A DNA stretch of 64,000 nt from Sphingomonas_L flavalba_A. GTDB lineage: Bacteria > Pseudomonadota > Alphaproteobacteria > Sphingomonadales > Sphingomonadaceae. The position numbers and the translations under genes are program-made. Positions 8,951 to 18,342 of this stretch are shown here, one piece after another. Position 1 is the first letter of the stretch, and each line of letters begins with the position of its first letter. The notes under the pieces are model-generated. The model saw nothing but the letters and a program-made list of their open reading frames with translations. It did not search any database and was not told where the DNA came from. The stretch is from NCBI RefSeq assembly GCF_047553045.1, contig NZ_CP180208.1, forward strand, positions 2,232,001-2,296,000. The letters run 5' to 3'.

Positions 8951-10708
8951 TCATTCCTCGTCGGGGTAAGGGCCTTTGCCGCCATCGGCGATGAAACGGT
9001 CGATCCGCGCCGACAACACCGGCAGCGGCACCGAGCCGAGTTCGAGAACGGTATCGTGGAAAGCACGGATGTCGAATTTCGGCCCGAGCGCCGCTTCCGC
9101 CTTCGCCCGCCCCTTCATGATCTCCATCTGCCCCAGATAATAGGACAGGGCCTGCCCCGGCCAGGCGATATAGCGATCGACCTCCGTCTCGATCTCGTGC
9201 GCGGACAGGGCGGTGTTGTCGCGCAGATAGCGCTGGGCCTGCTCACGGCTCCAGCCCTTGGCATGGATGCCGGTATCGACGACCAGCCGCGCCGCGCGCC
9301 ACGCCTGATAGCTGAGCATCCCGAACAGGTCGTAGGGCGTTTCATAGATGCCCATTTCGGTGCCGAGCCGCTCGCAATAGAGCGCCCAACCCTCGCCATA
9401 GGCGGAGATATAGACCTTGCGGAACGCCGGCTGCGCCTTGTTCTCGTTGGCGAGCGGCATCTGGAAGGCGTGGCCCGGCGCCGATTCGTGCAGGGTCAGC
9501 GCGCGCAGCGAATAGAGCGCGCGCGACGGCAAATCGTAGGTGTTGACCAGATAGATGCCCGGCCCGCCCCGGCCGGAGGTGTAGAACGGCGCGACGTCAT
9601 CCGGCACGGGCACGATGCCGAAACGGCGGCGCGGCAGATGGCCGATCCAGTTGCCGATCCGGTCGTCGACCTGCTTGGCGATCCACGCCGCCTCCTTCAG
9701 CAGTTCCGCCGGAGTCTTGGCGTAGAATTGCGGATCGGTGCGCAGGAAGTGGAGGAAGGCGGACATGTCGCCCTGGAAGCCGACCTGCTGGCGCACCGCC
9801 TCCATTTCCGTCCGCAGCTTCGCCATCTCGCTGAGGCCGATCGCGTGGACCTGGTCCGGCGTCAGGTCGAGGGTGGCGAATTCCCTGATAAGCGCCTGAT
9901 AATAGGCCTTGCCGTTCGGCATGTCTTCCGCCGCCAGCGCGGTGCGGGCCTTCGGGATATAATCGTCCTGCATGAAGCGCAGCAGGGTGCGGTGGGCGGG
10001 GACGACCGCACCGGTGATCGCGCTGACCGCCGCCGCGCGCAGTTCCGCCTGAGTCGCCGCCGGGATCGATGCCGGCATCGTCCTGAACGGCAGGTAGAAG
10101 AGCGAATCCTCCGGCGTCTTTGCGTCGACGACCGAGCGGATCGTCGCGTCGCGCCCCTGCAGCGTCACTTTGGGCGGGGTGAAGCCGCGCGCCAGCCCGG
10201 CGCGCATATTGGCGGTCTGCTCGCTGAAATAGCGCGGGATGTCGTTCATCTGGCCGATGAAGGCGCGGTAGTCCGCCTCGGTGGTGAACGGCCGCCGCGC
10301 GGTGTAGCCGAAATCGCTCCAGAAAGCGCTGTCGGCGTTCAACGGCTTTTCATATTCCCGGAATTGCTGCCGGGCGATCAGCGTATCGATCTGGTCGCGG
10401 TAGACCGCATAGTCGACCTGCACGGCGGGCGACAGCGCCGCGACCGGGATCGCGTCCAGCTTGCGGCGGACGTCGCGCCAATGGGCAAGGCGCGCCGCCT
10501 GCGTTTCCGGCCGCACGTCCGGCAGCTTTGGCTGGATCGCGCCGTCGTCATCCTCGCCGCCGGCCATCTGCTGCTGGCGCCAGCTCCATTCGGCCGACGA
10601 CAATGCGGTGAAGCGCGCGTCGGTCGCCGGATCGGCGTGGGCGGGGACAGGGACGGCGATACCGGCAAGAAGCAGGGCGACGGCGATACCGGTGAAACGA
10701 CGCGTCAT
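8951..10708 (-). CDS. DUF885 exported metallopeptidase-like protein
   Basis: The 585-aa protein starts at ATG 10708 with a Sec signal peptide (MTRRFTGIAVALLLAGIAVPVPAHA). The family hallmark HESAPGHAFQM, an HExxxGH zinc-type motif, lies about two-thirds along. DUF885 proteins are related to M32-type metallo-carboxypeptidases and probably trim peptides in the periplasm. Upstream ATGs at 10738 and 10810 are in frame but would bury the signal peptide and run through the operator at 10738-10755. The operator is 30 bases from this start, the same spacing as at the hydroxyproline operon. The gene is followed with a 1-base gap by the Ldh-family reductase. Confidence 0.8.
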   Translation of the reverse strand: MTRRFTGIAVALLLAGIAVPVPAHADPATDARFTALSSAEWSWRQQQMAGGEDDDGAIQPKLPDVRPETQAARLAHWRDVRRKLDAIPVAALSPAVQVDYAVYRDQIDTLIARQQFREYEKPLNADSAFWSDFGYTARRPFTTEADYRAFIGQMNDIPRYFSEQTANMRAGLARGFTPPKVTLQGRDATIRSVVDAKTPEDSLFYLPFRTMPASIPAATQAELRAAAVSAITGAVVPAHRTLLRFMQDDYIPKARTALAAEDMPNGKAYYQALIREFATLDLTPDQVHAIGLSEMAKLRTEMEAVRQQVGFQGDMSAFLHFLRTDPQFYAKTPAELLKEAAWIAKQVDDRIGNWIGHLPRRRFGIVPVPDDVAPFYTSGRGGPGIYLVNTYDLPSRALYSLRALTLHESAPGHAFQMPLANENKAQPAFRKVYISAYGEGWALYCERLGTEMGIYETPYDLFGMLSYQAWRAARLVVDTGIHAKGWSREQAQRYLRDNTALSAHEIETEVDRYIAWPGQALSYYLGQMEIMKGRAKAEAALGPKFDIRAFHDTVLELGSVPLPVLSARIDRFIADGGKGPYPDEE

Positions 10709-10737
10709 TGGAAAGCCCCGAAAAAATATGCGCGACA

Positions 10738-10755
10738 TGTATCGTATACCGTATA
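10738..10755. promoter_or_regulatory. Palindromic operator, copy 2
   Basis: TGTATCGTATACCGTATA matches the site at 6491 in 17 of 18 bases. It lies between the divergent DUF885 (minus, 10708) and S10 peptidase (plus, 10836) genes, 30 bases from the DUF885 start, almost the spacing seen for copy 1 (28 bases). This links the peptidase genes to the hydroxyproline operon as one predicted GntR regulon. Confidence 0.75.
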
Positions 10756-10835
10756 ATAACCCCTGCCAAGCGGGGCGGCACCCTTGACGGCATTCGTATA
10801 GGGGCGCCAAAACTCAGACATTACAAGGGGGATTC

Positions 10836-12395
10836 ATGCGTCAACGCCAGCTTCTGCTCTCGATCGCCATTGCTGCCCTGTCGGCCGCGCCGCTTACCGC
10901 CCAACCGCGCGACACGGCCACGGCCAACGCCGCCAGTGCGACGGCGCCCGGCGCGGACGACACCGCCGCCGCCAGCGCCGAGGAGGACGCCCAGCCGAAG
11001 CGCGGTAGCGTCACCATCGACGGCAAGCGGATCGGCTACACCGTCACCCCCGGCACGCTGACCATCCGCAACGATGCCGGCGAGGCGGTCGCCAGCATGT
11101 TCTATGTCGCCTATGTCGCCGACCGACCCGCCGGGGCGCCGCCGCGCCCGGTGACCTTTACCTTCAACGGCGGCCCCGGATCGTCGAGCATGTGGCTGCA
11201 CATGGGGTCTTTCGGCCCGGTCCGCGTCGACACGCCGAACGACACCGCCCACGCGCCGCCGCCCTACCCGATCGTCGAAAACCATCAGTCGATCCTCGAC
11301 CGCACCGACCTGGTGTTCATCGACGCGATCGGCACCGGCCTGTCGCGGCCGATCGGCAAGGCCAAGGGCGCCGATTTCTGGGGCGTCGACCAGGATATCG
11401 ACGCCTTCGCACGCGGCATTCTGCGCTATCTGGCGCTATACGACCGCTGGGATTCGCCGAAATTCCTGCTGGGCGAGAGTTACGGCACGCTGCGCGCCGC
11501 CGGCCTTGTCCACACGCTGCAATCGCGCGGCGCGCAGATGAGTGGCGTGATCCTGCTGTCGTCGATCCTGAACTATGGCGTCCGTCAGCCGGGGTTCGAC
11601 CGGATCTTCGTCACCTATGTGCCCAGCTATGCCGCCGCCGCCTGGTACCACAAGCGGCTGGCCGACCGGCCGGCGGCGCTGGAACCGTTTCTGACCGAAG
11701 TGCGCGAATGGGCGCGCGGCCCCTATCTGGCCGCGCTGGCCAAGGGCGACGACCTGAGCGACGCCGAGCGCGCCGCGATCGCCCGGCAGATGAGCGCCTA
11801 TACCGGCCTGTCGGAGAAATTCCTGCTTTCCGTCGACCTGCGTGTCGATCTGGCGCGGTTCCGCAAGGAATTGCTGCGCGACCAGCGGCGGACGATCGGC
11901 CGGCTCGACACCCGGTTCCTGGGCATCGACGTTGACGCCGGTGGCGATTCGCCGGAATTCGACGCCGCCGACGCGGCGATCAGCGGCCCGTATATCGGCG
12001 CGCTGAACAAATATCTTTTCGGGACATTGGGCTACAAGACGAAGCTCAGCTACCGGCCGAATTTCTATTCCGGCATCGCCGGGACATGGGACCAGAAGCA
12101 CAAGGCACCGGACGGGCGGACGATGGCGCTGGCCGCGACATCCATCGACCTGGGCACGGCGATGCGGATCAACCCCTATCTGAAGGTGCTGTCGCTGAAC
12201 GGCTATTACGACACGGCGACGCCGTTCTTCGGCGCGGAATATGACCTGAAGCATATGCAGATCGACCCGGCGCTGCGCGGCAACATCACCTATCGCTATT
12301 ACGAATCCGGCCACATGATCTATATCGAGCCGGGCTCGCTGACCGCGCTGAAGCGCGACCTCGACCAGTGGTATGACGCGGCGGTTCGCCGCTGA
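10836..12395 (+). CDS. Secreted S10 serine carboxypeptidase
   Basis: The 519-aa protein has an N-terminal signal peptide (MRQRQLLLSIAIAALSAAPLTA) and then a low-complexity Ala/Thr-rich stretch to about residue 45. The S10 alpha/beta-hydrolase landmarks are present: FNGGPGSSSMWLHMG (oxyanion region), GESYGTLR (nucleophile Ser), NGYYDTATPFFG (Asp) and YESGHMIYIEP (His). Members remove C-terminal residues, often at acidic pH, and some accept proline next to the cleaved bond. AAGGGGGATTC precedes the ATG. Its divergent promoter shares the operator at 10738 with DUF885, suggesting co-induction for extracytoplasmic peptide breakdown. Confidence 0.88.
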   Translation: MRQRQLLLSIAIAALSAAPLTAQPRDTATANAASATAPGADDTAAASAEEDAQPKRGSVTIDGKRIGYTVTPGTLTIRNDAGEAVASMFYVAYVADRPAGAPPRPVTFTFNGGPGSSSMWLHMGSFGPVRVDTPNDTAHAPPPYPIVENHQSILDRTDLVFIDAIGTGLSRPIGKAKGADFWGVDQDIDAFARGILRYLALYDRWDSPKFLLGESYGTLRAAGLVHTLQSRGAQMSGVILLSSILNYGVRQPGFDRIFVTYVPSYAAAAWYHKRLADRPAALEPFLTEVREWARGPYLAALAKGDDLSDAERAAIARQMSAYTGLSEKFLLSVDLRVDLARFRKELLRDQRRTIGRLDTRFLGIDVDAGGDSPEFDAADAAISGPYIGALNKYLFGTLGYKTKLSYRPNFYSGIAGTWDQKHKAPDGRTMALAATSIDLGTAMRINPYLKVLSLNGYYDTATPFFGAEYDLKHMQIDPALRGNITYRYYESGHMIYIEPGSLTALKRDLDQWYDAAVRR

Positions 12396-12456
12396 ACGCC
12401 ACCGCCGGGGCCGTGACGCGGCGATCGGCCGGCCATTTGCCATAGGGAGGATTGCC

Positions 12457-12915
12457 ATGACCCGCCGCCTTGCCGGTGCCTGCGCACTGGCCGCGTTGCT
12501 GACCACCACCGCCGCGCCGGCGCAGATCGCCAAAACCCGGACGATCAACGCCACCGACGCGCAGAAGATCACCGACGCCTGTCTGGCGCTGGCCACCCGA
12601 TCCGGCTGGAAAGTGCATGTCGCGGTACTGAACGAGCATGGCGACCTGGTTCGTCTGGTCGGCATGGACGGCGCCAGCCGGACCAGCGGCGTTCTGGCGC
12701 AGGGCAAGGCGGGAACGGTGTTCCGCACCGGCCGCAGCACCGCCGAAGTGGCGAAGATGGCGGAAACGGCGCAGCGCGCGTTCAACGCCGTCACCTATGC
12801 CGGCGGCCTGCCGGTGATGGTCGACGGACGGCTGGCCGGCACTGTCGGCGTCAGCGGCGCGACCGAAGCGCAGGACGAGGAATGCGCCCGCGCCGGGATT
12901 GCCGCCGCGCTGTAG
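12457..12915 (+). CDS. GlcG/HbpS-family heme-binding-like protein, exported
   Basis: The 152-aa protein starts at ATG 12457, which is preceded by AGGGAGG, and has a signal peptide ending near APAQ. The rest is the compact HbpS/GlcG domain (DACLALATRSGWKVHVAVL, then AYAGGLPVMVDGRLAGTVGVSGA-like segments). Family members bind heme or small ligands in the periplasm; many have no known role. It lies 61 bases after the S10 gene on the same strand and may be co-transcribed with it. It converges with the quinone oxidoreductase, 6 bases away. Confidence 0.8.
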   Translation: MTRRLAGACALAALLTTTAAPAQIAKTRTINATDAQKITDACLALATRSGWKVHVAVLNEHGDLVRLVGMDGASRTSGVLAQGKAGTVFRTGRSTAEVAKMAETAQRAFNAVTYAGGLPVMVDGRLAGTVGVSGATEAQDEECARAGIAAAL

Positions 12916-12921
12916 CCCGCG

Positions 12922-13896
12922 TCAGGGGATGAGGACGGTGGAACCGGTGGTGCGCCGCGCCTCCAGATCGGCATGGGCGCGGGCCGCGTCCTCCAGCGGG
13001 TAACGCTGGCCGATCGTCACCGTGACCGCGCCGGAGCCGAGCATCGCCCACAGACGGGCGACGCCGGCGGCGCGCTCCTCCGCCGTCACATAATAGTCGA
13101 ACAGGGTCGGCCGGGTGACGAACAGCGAGCCATGGGCGGCCAGCGCGCCGAGGCCGATGCCGGTGACCGGCCCACCGGCATTGCCATAGCTGACGATCAG
13201 GCCGCGTTTCGCGACGCTGGCCAAAGTCGCGTCCCAGCTTGCCATGCCGACCCCGTCGAAAGCGACGCGCACCCCGGCGCCGCCGGTCAGCGCGCGCACC
13301 CGCGCGGCGATATCCTCTTCCCGCGACAGCAGCACATGATCGGCACCCGCCGCCGTTGCCAGCGGCGCCTTCGCCGGGTCGCCGACCGTGCCGATCACCG
13401 TCGCGCCGAGCGCCTTCAGCCATTGCACCAGCAGCAGGCCGACGCCGCCGGCCGCGGCGTGGACCAGCACCGGCCAGCCCGCTTCGACCCGGGCGCAGCG
13501 TTCGACGAGAAATTCCACGGTGCAGCCTTTCAGCAGCACCGCCGCCGCCGTTTCGTCATCCACCGAGTCGGGCAGGCGGAGCAGTTCCGCGGCGGGCAGG
13601 ACGCGGTGGCTGGCATAGGCGCCGCGCCGGGCGCCGAAATGGCCGACGCGGTCACCGGGCGCGAAGCCGGATACGCCGGGGCCGACCGCTTCGACCACGC
13701 CCGCCGCTTCCGTGCCCAGCCCGCTCGGCAACGGCACCGGGTAGACGCCGGAGCGGTGATAGGTGTCGATGAAGTTCAGCCCAACGGCGGTCTGGCGGAC
13801 CAGCACTTCGCCGGCCGCCGGCGGCGGCAGCGCGACATCGTGCCAGGCGATGACCTCCGGCCCGCCGATCCTGTCGATCCTTGCCACCCGCGCCAT
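12922..13896 (-). CDS. NADPH:quinone oxidoreductase, zinc-independent MDR family
   Basis: The 324-aa medium-chain dehydrogenase/reductase has an N-terminal GroES-like domain (EVLVRQTAVGLNFIDTYHRSG) and a Rossmann domain with the AAAGGVGLLLVQW nucleotide-binding motif near residue 150. The zinc-binding cysteines of alcohol dehydrogenases are missing, as expected for Qor-type enzymes that reduce quinones or enones with NADPH. ATG 13896 gives the family-typical N-terminus; longer in-frame extensions are arginine-rich shadow sequence. The histidine kinase stop lies 14 bases upstream, so the two may be co-transcribed. Confidence 0.85.
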   Translation of the reverse strand: MARVARIDRIGGPEVIAWHDVALPPPAAGEVLVRQTAVGLNFIDTYHRSGVYPVPLPSGLGTEAAGVVEAVGPGVSGFAPGDRVGHFGARRGAYASHRVLPAAELLRLPDSVDDETAAAVLLKGCTVEFLVERCARVEAGWPVLVHAAAGGVGLLLVQWLKALGATVIGTVGDPAKAPLATAAGADHVLLSREEDIAARVRALTGGAGVRVAFDGVGMASWDATLASVAKRGLIVSYGNAGGPVTGIGLGALAAHGSLFVTRPTLFDYYVTAEERAAGVARLWAMLGSGAVTVTIGQRYPLEDAARAHADLEARRTTGSTVLIP

Positions 13897-13910
13897 GCCG
13901 TCCTCCCGCG

Positions 13911-15503
13911 TTACCGGGGGTTTGTTACGGCCGACGCCTCGCGATGCAAGCGATATGGCAGGGTGATTTCGCAGTGCAGACCGTCCGGCGCGTAATCGAA
14001 AGCGACGGTGCCGCGTTCCGCCGCCACCGTGCGCTCGATCATCCGCGAACCGAAGCCGGCCGAGCGCGGGGTGGAAACTGGCGGACCGCCGCTTTCCCGC
14101 CAGGTCACCCGCAGCCGGCCGGCCTCGTCCAGCGCCCATGTCAGCGCGACCCGGCCGCTGTCATTGGCGAGCGCGCCGTATTTGCAGGCGTTGGTGCCCA
14201 GTTCGTGCAGCGCCATCGCCAGCAGCAGCGCGACATTGCTCGGCAGGTCAACCGGCGGGCCGTGCGCGGCGATGCGTTCGCTCCACCGATCGCGGAACGG
14301 GCGGAGCGCGCGGCGGGCGGTGTCGTCCATCGTCGCCCCCTGCCAGCGGGTTTCGTTCAGCAGATCATGCGCGTCCGACAAGGCCTGCAACCGGGCGAGG
14401 AAGCTGTCGCGCTCCGCCGGCGGGGTGGCGCGAAAGGTCTGGCGCGCGATCGCCTGGATCGTCGCCAGCGTGTTCTTCACCCGGTGCTTCAGCTCGTCGA
14501 GCATCAGCGCCTTCGCTTCTTCCGCCGCGCGGCGTCGGGCAATTTCGTGCCGGGCGGCGCTGTGCAGGCGGGCATTGTCCATCGCCACCGCCGCCTGCGC
14601 GGCGACGGCGGCGATCAGCAATTCGGTATCCTCGTCGAACATGCCGGGCAGTTCATGGCCGAAGAACAGGCCGCCGATCGGATCGCCGGTGCCGGAGACG
14701 ACCGGCACCGCCAGATAGCTGACCACCGGCAGATGCCCCGCCGGCATGCCGAAATGCGGCGGGCTGCGGCCATAGCGCGGGTCCTGCCGGATGTCGTCGG
14801 AGCGGACGATCTCCGTCCCGGCGAAGGTCGGCGCGAACACCGCCGAATTGCGCGGCATGCCGAAAGCCTCGAACGCTTCGCGCGGGGCACCGGACAGCGC
14901 GTAGAGCAGCAGGGATTCGCCGCTGTCGTCGGTGACGTTGTAGAAAAACGCGCCGAACTGCGCGCCGCTCAACTCGGTCGCGATGTCGGTGACGATGGCG
15001 ACGACGCGGTCAAGGTCCAGTTCGCGCAGGATGAGCTGAGCGGCGCGGTTGAGGGTGGCGAGGCGCTGGCCCTGCCGGCGTAGCTGCGCCTCCGTCGCCT
15101 TGCGTTCGCTGATGTCGCGGGCGATCTTCGACGCGCCGATCAGCGTGCCGTCGGCGCGCAGGATCGGCGACACGGTCAGCGATACCGGCACCCGGCTGCC
15201 GTCCTTGCGGCAACGTTCGGTCTCGAAATGCCGGATCCGTTCGCCGCGCCGCAGCCGGGCGACGATATCATGTTCCTCATGCTGCCGCTCCGGCGGGATC
15301 AGCGTCAGCACCGAACGGCCGAGAATCTCGTCCTCGCGATAGCCGAACAGCCGCTCCGCGCCCTTGTTCCAGCTGGTGATCGTGCCATCCAGCGTCTTGC
15401 CGACGATCGCGTCGTCGGACGATTCGACGATTGCCGCCAGCCGCAGCGCGGTGTCGTCCGCCACCGGCCCGGCCGCATCCCCCCGTTCAGCGCCAATACG
15501 CAT
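13911..15503 (-). CDS. PAS-GAF HWE-family sensor histidine kinase
   Basis: About 530 aa, soluble. A PAS domain (about residues 18-140, SSDDAIVGKTLDGTITSWN) and a GAF domain (about 165-310) precede the HWE kinase core. The phospho-acceptor is in LDELKHRVKNTLATIQAIA. The ATP-binding part has LAMALHELGTNACKYGAL, the WRE signature in LRVTWRESGGPP, and SAGFGSRMIERTV. HWE kinases are common in alphaproteobacteria and often signal to the general stress response or to light/redox outputs. No response regulator is adjacent, so it is an orphan here. Start ATG 15503 is the one nearest the PAS domain; earlier starts are possible. Confidence 0.82.
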   Translation of the reverse strand: MRIGAERGDAAGPVADDTALRLAAIVESSDDAIVGKTLDGTITSWNKGAERLFGYREDEILGRSVLTLIPPERQHEEHDIVARLRRGERIRHFETERCRKDGSRVPVSLTVSPILRADGTLIGASKIARDISERKATEAQLRRQGQRLATLNRAAQLILRELDLDRVVAIVTDIATELSGAQFGAFFYNVTDDSGESLLLYALSGAPREAFEAFGMPRNSAVFAPTFAGTEIVRSDDIRQDPRYGRSPPHFGMPAGHLPVVSYLAVPVVSGTGDPIGGLFFGHELPGMFDEDTELLIAAVAAQAAVAMDNARLHSAARHEIARRRAAEEAKALMLDELKHRVKNTLATIQAIARQTFRATPPAERDSFLARLQALSDAHDLLNETRWQGATMDDTARRALRPFRDRWSERIAAHGPPVDLPSNVALLLAMALHELGTNACKYGALANDSGRVALTWALDEAGRLRVTWRESGGPPVSTPRSAGFGSRMIERTVAAERGTVAFDYAPDGLHCEITLPYRLHREASAVTNPR

Positions 15504-15685
15504 ATATACTCTGGCCTTTCCGGCGGCGACGCCCCGCATGGCTGCGGCCGCGGCAATACGCACCGCATCTGTCGCCCGGCGGGAATGGTGGCACCCGCCG
15601 CGCCGACGCGCAAGCGGCATGGACGCCGCCCCGGCGCGCCCATATAGCGGACACTTCGTCTTGTTGTGACAGGGGGTTTTCGCCG

Positions 15686-17932
15686 ATGGCCATTCGTCCT
15701 TCTCTGCTCGCCCTTCCGCTGATCGCGCTGGTCGCCAGCGCCGCCCCGGCGGCGGTTTCGCCCGAACAGAAGGCGCTGGAGGCGCGGTTCGACGCGGGGA
15801 TCAGTTCGGCCGACCAGATGGAGTGGCTGAAGCGGATGTCGTCGGCGCCGATCCATGTCGGCGCGCCGCACAACAAGGCCAATGCCGAAGCGAGCGTCGC
15901 CCTGTTCAAATCCTGGGGCTGGGACGCGCGGCTCGAAACCTTCTCGGTGCTCTACCCGACGCCGATCAGCACCACCGTCGAACTGATCGCGCCCGACCGG
16001 ATCACCCTGGGCGGGCAGGAACCGGCGGTGGAAGGCGACGCGTCGTCGCAGAAGCTGGCTGACGCGCTGCCGCCCTATGTCGCCTATCAGGGCGACGGCG
16101 ACGTCACCGGCGATGTCGTCTACGTCAATTTCGGCATGCCCGCCGATTACGACCACCTGAAGCGGCTGGGCATCGACGTGAAGGGCAAGATCGTCATCGC
16201 CCGCTACGGCGCCGGCTGGCGCGGGTTGAAGCCGCTGCTCGCCCAGATGCACGGCGCGATCGGCTGCATCATCTATTCCGATCCGGCGCAGGACGGTTAT
16301 GCGATCGGCGACACCTATCCCAAGGGCGGCGCCCGCCCGGCGCAGGGGGTGCAGCGCGGATCGGTGATGGACATGCCGATCTACCCCGGCGACCCGCTGA
16401 CCCCCGGCATCGGATCGACCGAAGGCGCCAAGAGACTGAGCCGGGAGACCGCGCCGACCATTCTGAAGATTCCGGTGCTGCCGATGGGCTATGGCGACGC
16501 CGAACAGATCCTGTCGCGCCTGGGCGGCCCGGCCGCGACCGGCGCGATGCGCGGGGCGCTGCCCTTCACCTATCATTTCGGCGGCGACGGTGGGGTGCAG
16601 CTGCGCCTCGCGGTCAAGTCCGATTGGAAACAGCGCGAAATCCACGACGTTGTCGCGACCTTGAAAGGCAGCACCCTGCCCGACGAATGGATCTTACGCG
16701 GCAACCATCACGACGGCTGGGTGTTCGGCGCCGGCGACCCGCTGTCGGGCAATGTCGCGATGCTGTCGGAGGCCAAGGCGCTGGGCGCACTGGTCAAGGC
16801 CGGCTGGCGGCCGAAACGGACGATCGTCTACACCAGTTGGGACGGCGAGGAGCCGGCGCTGCTCGGATCGACCGAATGGGCGGAAACCCATGCCGCCGAG
16901 TTGCAGAAGAAGGCGGTCGTCTACATCAACACCGACGGCAACGGTCGCGGCTTTCTGGGCGCGCAGGGCTCGCATAGCTGGCAGCACCTGGTGAACCGGG
17001 TGGCGGAAGAGGTGATCGATCCGGAAACCGGCGCCACCGTCGCCGACCGGTTGCGCGCCAATATCCGCGCAAGCGCCGCCGACGGCACCGGCCGCAGCGA
17101 CCCGGTCGCGCTGGCCGCGGCCGAGAAGGGCGAGGACCTGCCGATCGGGGCGCTCGGTTCCGGGTCGGACTATACCGTCTTCATCCAGCACCTTGGCATT
17201 CCGTCGATCAACATCGGCTATGGCGGCGAGGACGAGAGCGCCGGCATCTACCATTCCGCCTATGACAGCTTCGACCATTTCACCCGGTTCGACGACCCCG
17301 GCCTGCTCTATGGCGCGGCGCTTTCGAAGACGGCGGGCCGGCTGGTGCTGCGGGCCGCGGAGGCGGACACGCCGCCGGTGCGTTTCGGCGATTTCGCTAC
17401 CACCGTCGGCCGCTATCTGGCCGAGGTGCAGGCGCTGGTCACCGAACAGCGCGGCAAGGACGGCACGCGCGCCGCGCTGCTCGCCAATGGCGGTTACCGG
17501 CTGGCGAGCGACCCGCTGAAACCGCTGGCCGCGCCGGAAGCACAGGCGGCGACGCCGCATGTCGAACTGGCCGCTCTCGCCAATGCGGTCGACCGGCTGA
17601 AGGCGGCGGCGACCGCCTATGACTCTGCCTATGCCCGTCATGGCGCCGCCCTTCCGGCCGCCGCCCGCGCCCGGCTCAACGCGAAGCTGCGCGACATCGA
17701 CCAGACCCTGCTGATCGCCCAGGGCCTGCCCGGCCGGCCGTGGTTCCGCAATTCGGTCTACGCCCCCGGCCGGCTGACCGGATACGGCGCGAAAACGTTG
17801 CCCGGCGTGCGCGAAGCGATCGAGGATCGCCGCTTCGACGACGCCAACAGCTATGCCCGGCTGACCGCCGAGGCACTGACCCGTTATGCCCAGCGACTGG
17901 AGGAGGCCCGCGCCCTGCTCCCCACCGGCTGA
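15686..17932 (+). CDS. Secreted M28 metallopeptidase (glutamate carboxypeptidase II/TFR-like)
   Basis: The 748-aa exported protein begins at ATG 15686 with the signal peptide MAIRPSLLALPLIALVASAA. A PA domain (about residues 110-290) is inserted ahead of the catalytic domain. The two-zinc site is visible: GNHHDGWVFGAG (His, bridging Asp), SWDGEEPALLG (catalytic Glu pair), NTDGNGRGF (Asp) and YHSAYDSFDHF (His). The C-terminal 180 residues match the helical TFR-type dimerisation domain. Such enzymes release C-terminal or N-terminal amino acids from peptides outside the cytoplasm. The gene is divergent from the kinase (182-base gap) and ends 50 bases before tRNA-Glu. Confidence 0.88.
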   Translation: MAIRPSLLALPLIALVASAAPAAVSPEQKALEARFDAGISSADQMEWLKRMSSAPIHVGAPHNKANAEASVALFKSWGWDARLETFSVLYPTPISTTVELIAPDRITLGGQEPAVEGDASSQKLADALPPYVAYQGDGDVTGDVVYVNFGMPADYDHLKRLGIDVKGKIVIARYGAGWRGLKPLLAQMHGAIGCIIYSDPAQDGYAIGDTYPKGGARPAQGVQRGSVMDMPIYPGDPLTPGIGSTEGAKRLSRETAPTILKIPVLPMGYGDAEQILSRLGGPAATGAMRGALPFTYHFGGDGGVQLRLAVKSDWKQREIHDVVATLKGSTLPDEWILRGNHHDGWVFGAGDPLSGNVAMLSEAKALGALVKAGWRPKRTIVYTSWDGEEPALLGSTEWAETHAAELQKKAVVYINTDGNGRGFLGAQGSHSWQHLVNRVAEEVIDPETGATVADRLRANIRASAADGTGRSDPVALAAAEKGEDLPIGALGSGSDYTVFIQHLGIPSINIGYGGEDESAGIYHSAYDSFDHFTRFDDPGLLYGAALSKTAGRLVLRAAEADTPPVRFGDFATTVGRYLAEVQALVTEQRGKDGTRAALLANGGYRLASDPLKPLAAPEAQAATPHVELAALANAVDRLKAAATAYDSAYARHGAALPAAARARLNAKLRDIDQTLLIAQGLPGRPWFRNSVYAPGRLTGYGAKTLPGVREAIEDRRFDDANSYARLTAEALTRYAQRLEEARALLPTG

Positions 17933-17982
17933 ACGCTTGACGCCGGCCCGGACACCCCATAGATGCCCGGCTTCGCGCAAGC

Positions 17983-18058
17983 GGCCCCTTCGTCTAGCGG
18001 TCTAGGACGTCGCCCTCTCACGGCGAAAACACGGGTTCGAGTCCCGTAGGGGTCACCA
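17983..18058 (+). tRNA. tRNA-Glu (anticodon CTC)
   Basis: This is a 76-base cloverleaf with encoded CCA. The acceptor stem pairs GGCCCCT with AGGGGTC (one G-U pair) and is followed by discriminator A and CCA. The anticodon stem TCGCC/GGCGA encloses the loop CTCTCAC, so the anticodon is CTC, reading GAG glutamate codons. The T-arm ACGGG-TTCGAGT-CCCGT is canonical. It marks the border between the peptide-degradation region and the catabolic block on its right. Confidence 0.95.
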
Positions 18059-18342
18059 GTTGCCAAGCCCGCGGCGGGCGCGCGATTCTAGCCGGTTTCT
18101 CCGCCGCTATCGCTTGCAAAGCGGATTCGCGTCTTGTCGCTCCCCTGCCCGGCCCGCACCCAAATTCCCGAAGGCCCTGACCGCTGGCGGCAGCGGCCAC
18201 GACCGGCAAGCCGGCAAAATAATCGGCACTGGCCGCCCATAGGCGACCGGCTCGCATGGCTTCGGACCATGCGGGCCGTCTCCGCTTAACCGGACGGCGT
18301 GAACCAGCAAGACCGGGCTCCGGCTATACCGGGCCGGTCAGT
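18059..18342. other. Non-coding stretch downstream of tRNA-Glu
   Basis: These 284 bases hold no supported gene. A hairpin (CGCATGG 18253-18259 with CCATGCG 18267-18273, 7-base loop) may act as a terminator for the tRNA or the convergent cyclase-family gene. No copy of the tRNA 3' end, which would mark an integration site, was noticed here. Confidence 0.4.

Noticed and set aside
8927..10756. 609-codon open frame on the plus strand opposite DUF885
   Set aside because: Arginine/aspartate-rich low-quality sequence with no family features; it mirrors the codon pattern of the real gene and is a GC-skew shadow.
13881..15083. 400-codon open frame opposite the histidine kinase
   Set aside because: Antisense to clear PAS/GAF/kinase domains, with no ribosome-binding site and biased Arg/Gly composition.
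16694..17980. 428-codon minus-strand frame opposite the M28 peptidase
   Set aside because: Shadow frame; the opposite strand has all zinc ligands of M28.
18059..18342. Attachment-site repeat of the tRNA-Glu 3' end
   Set aside because: No second copy of the tRNA end was found by eye in the window, so no att site is annotated.
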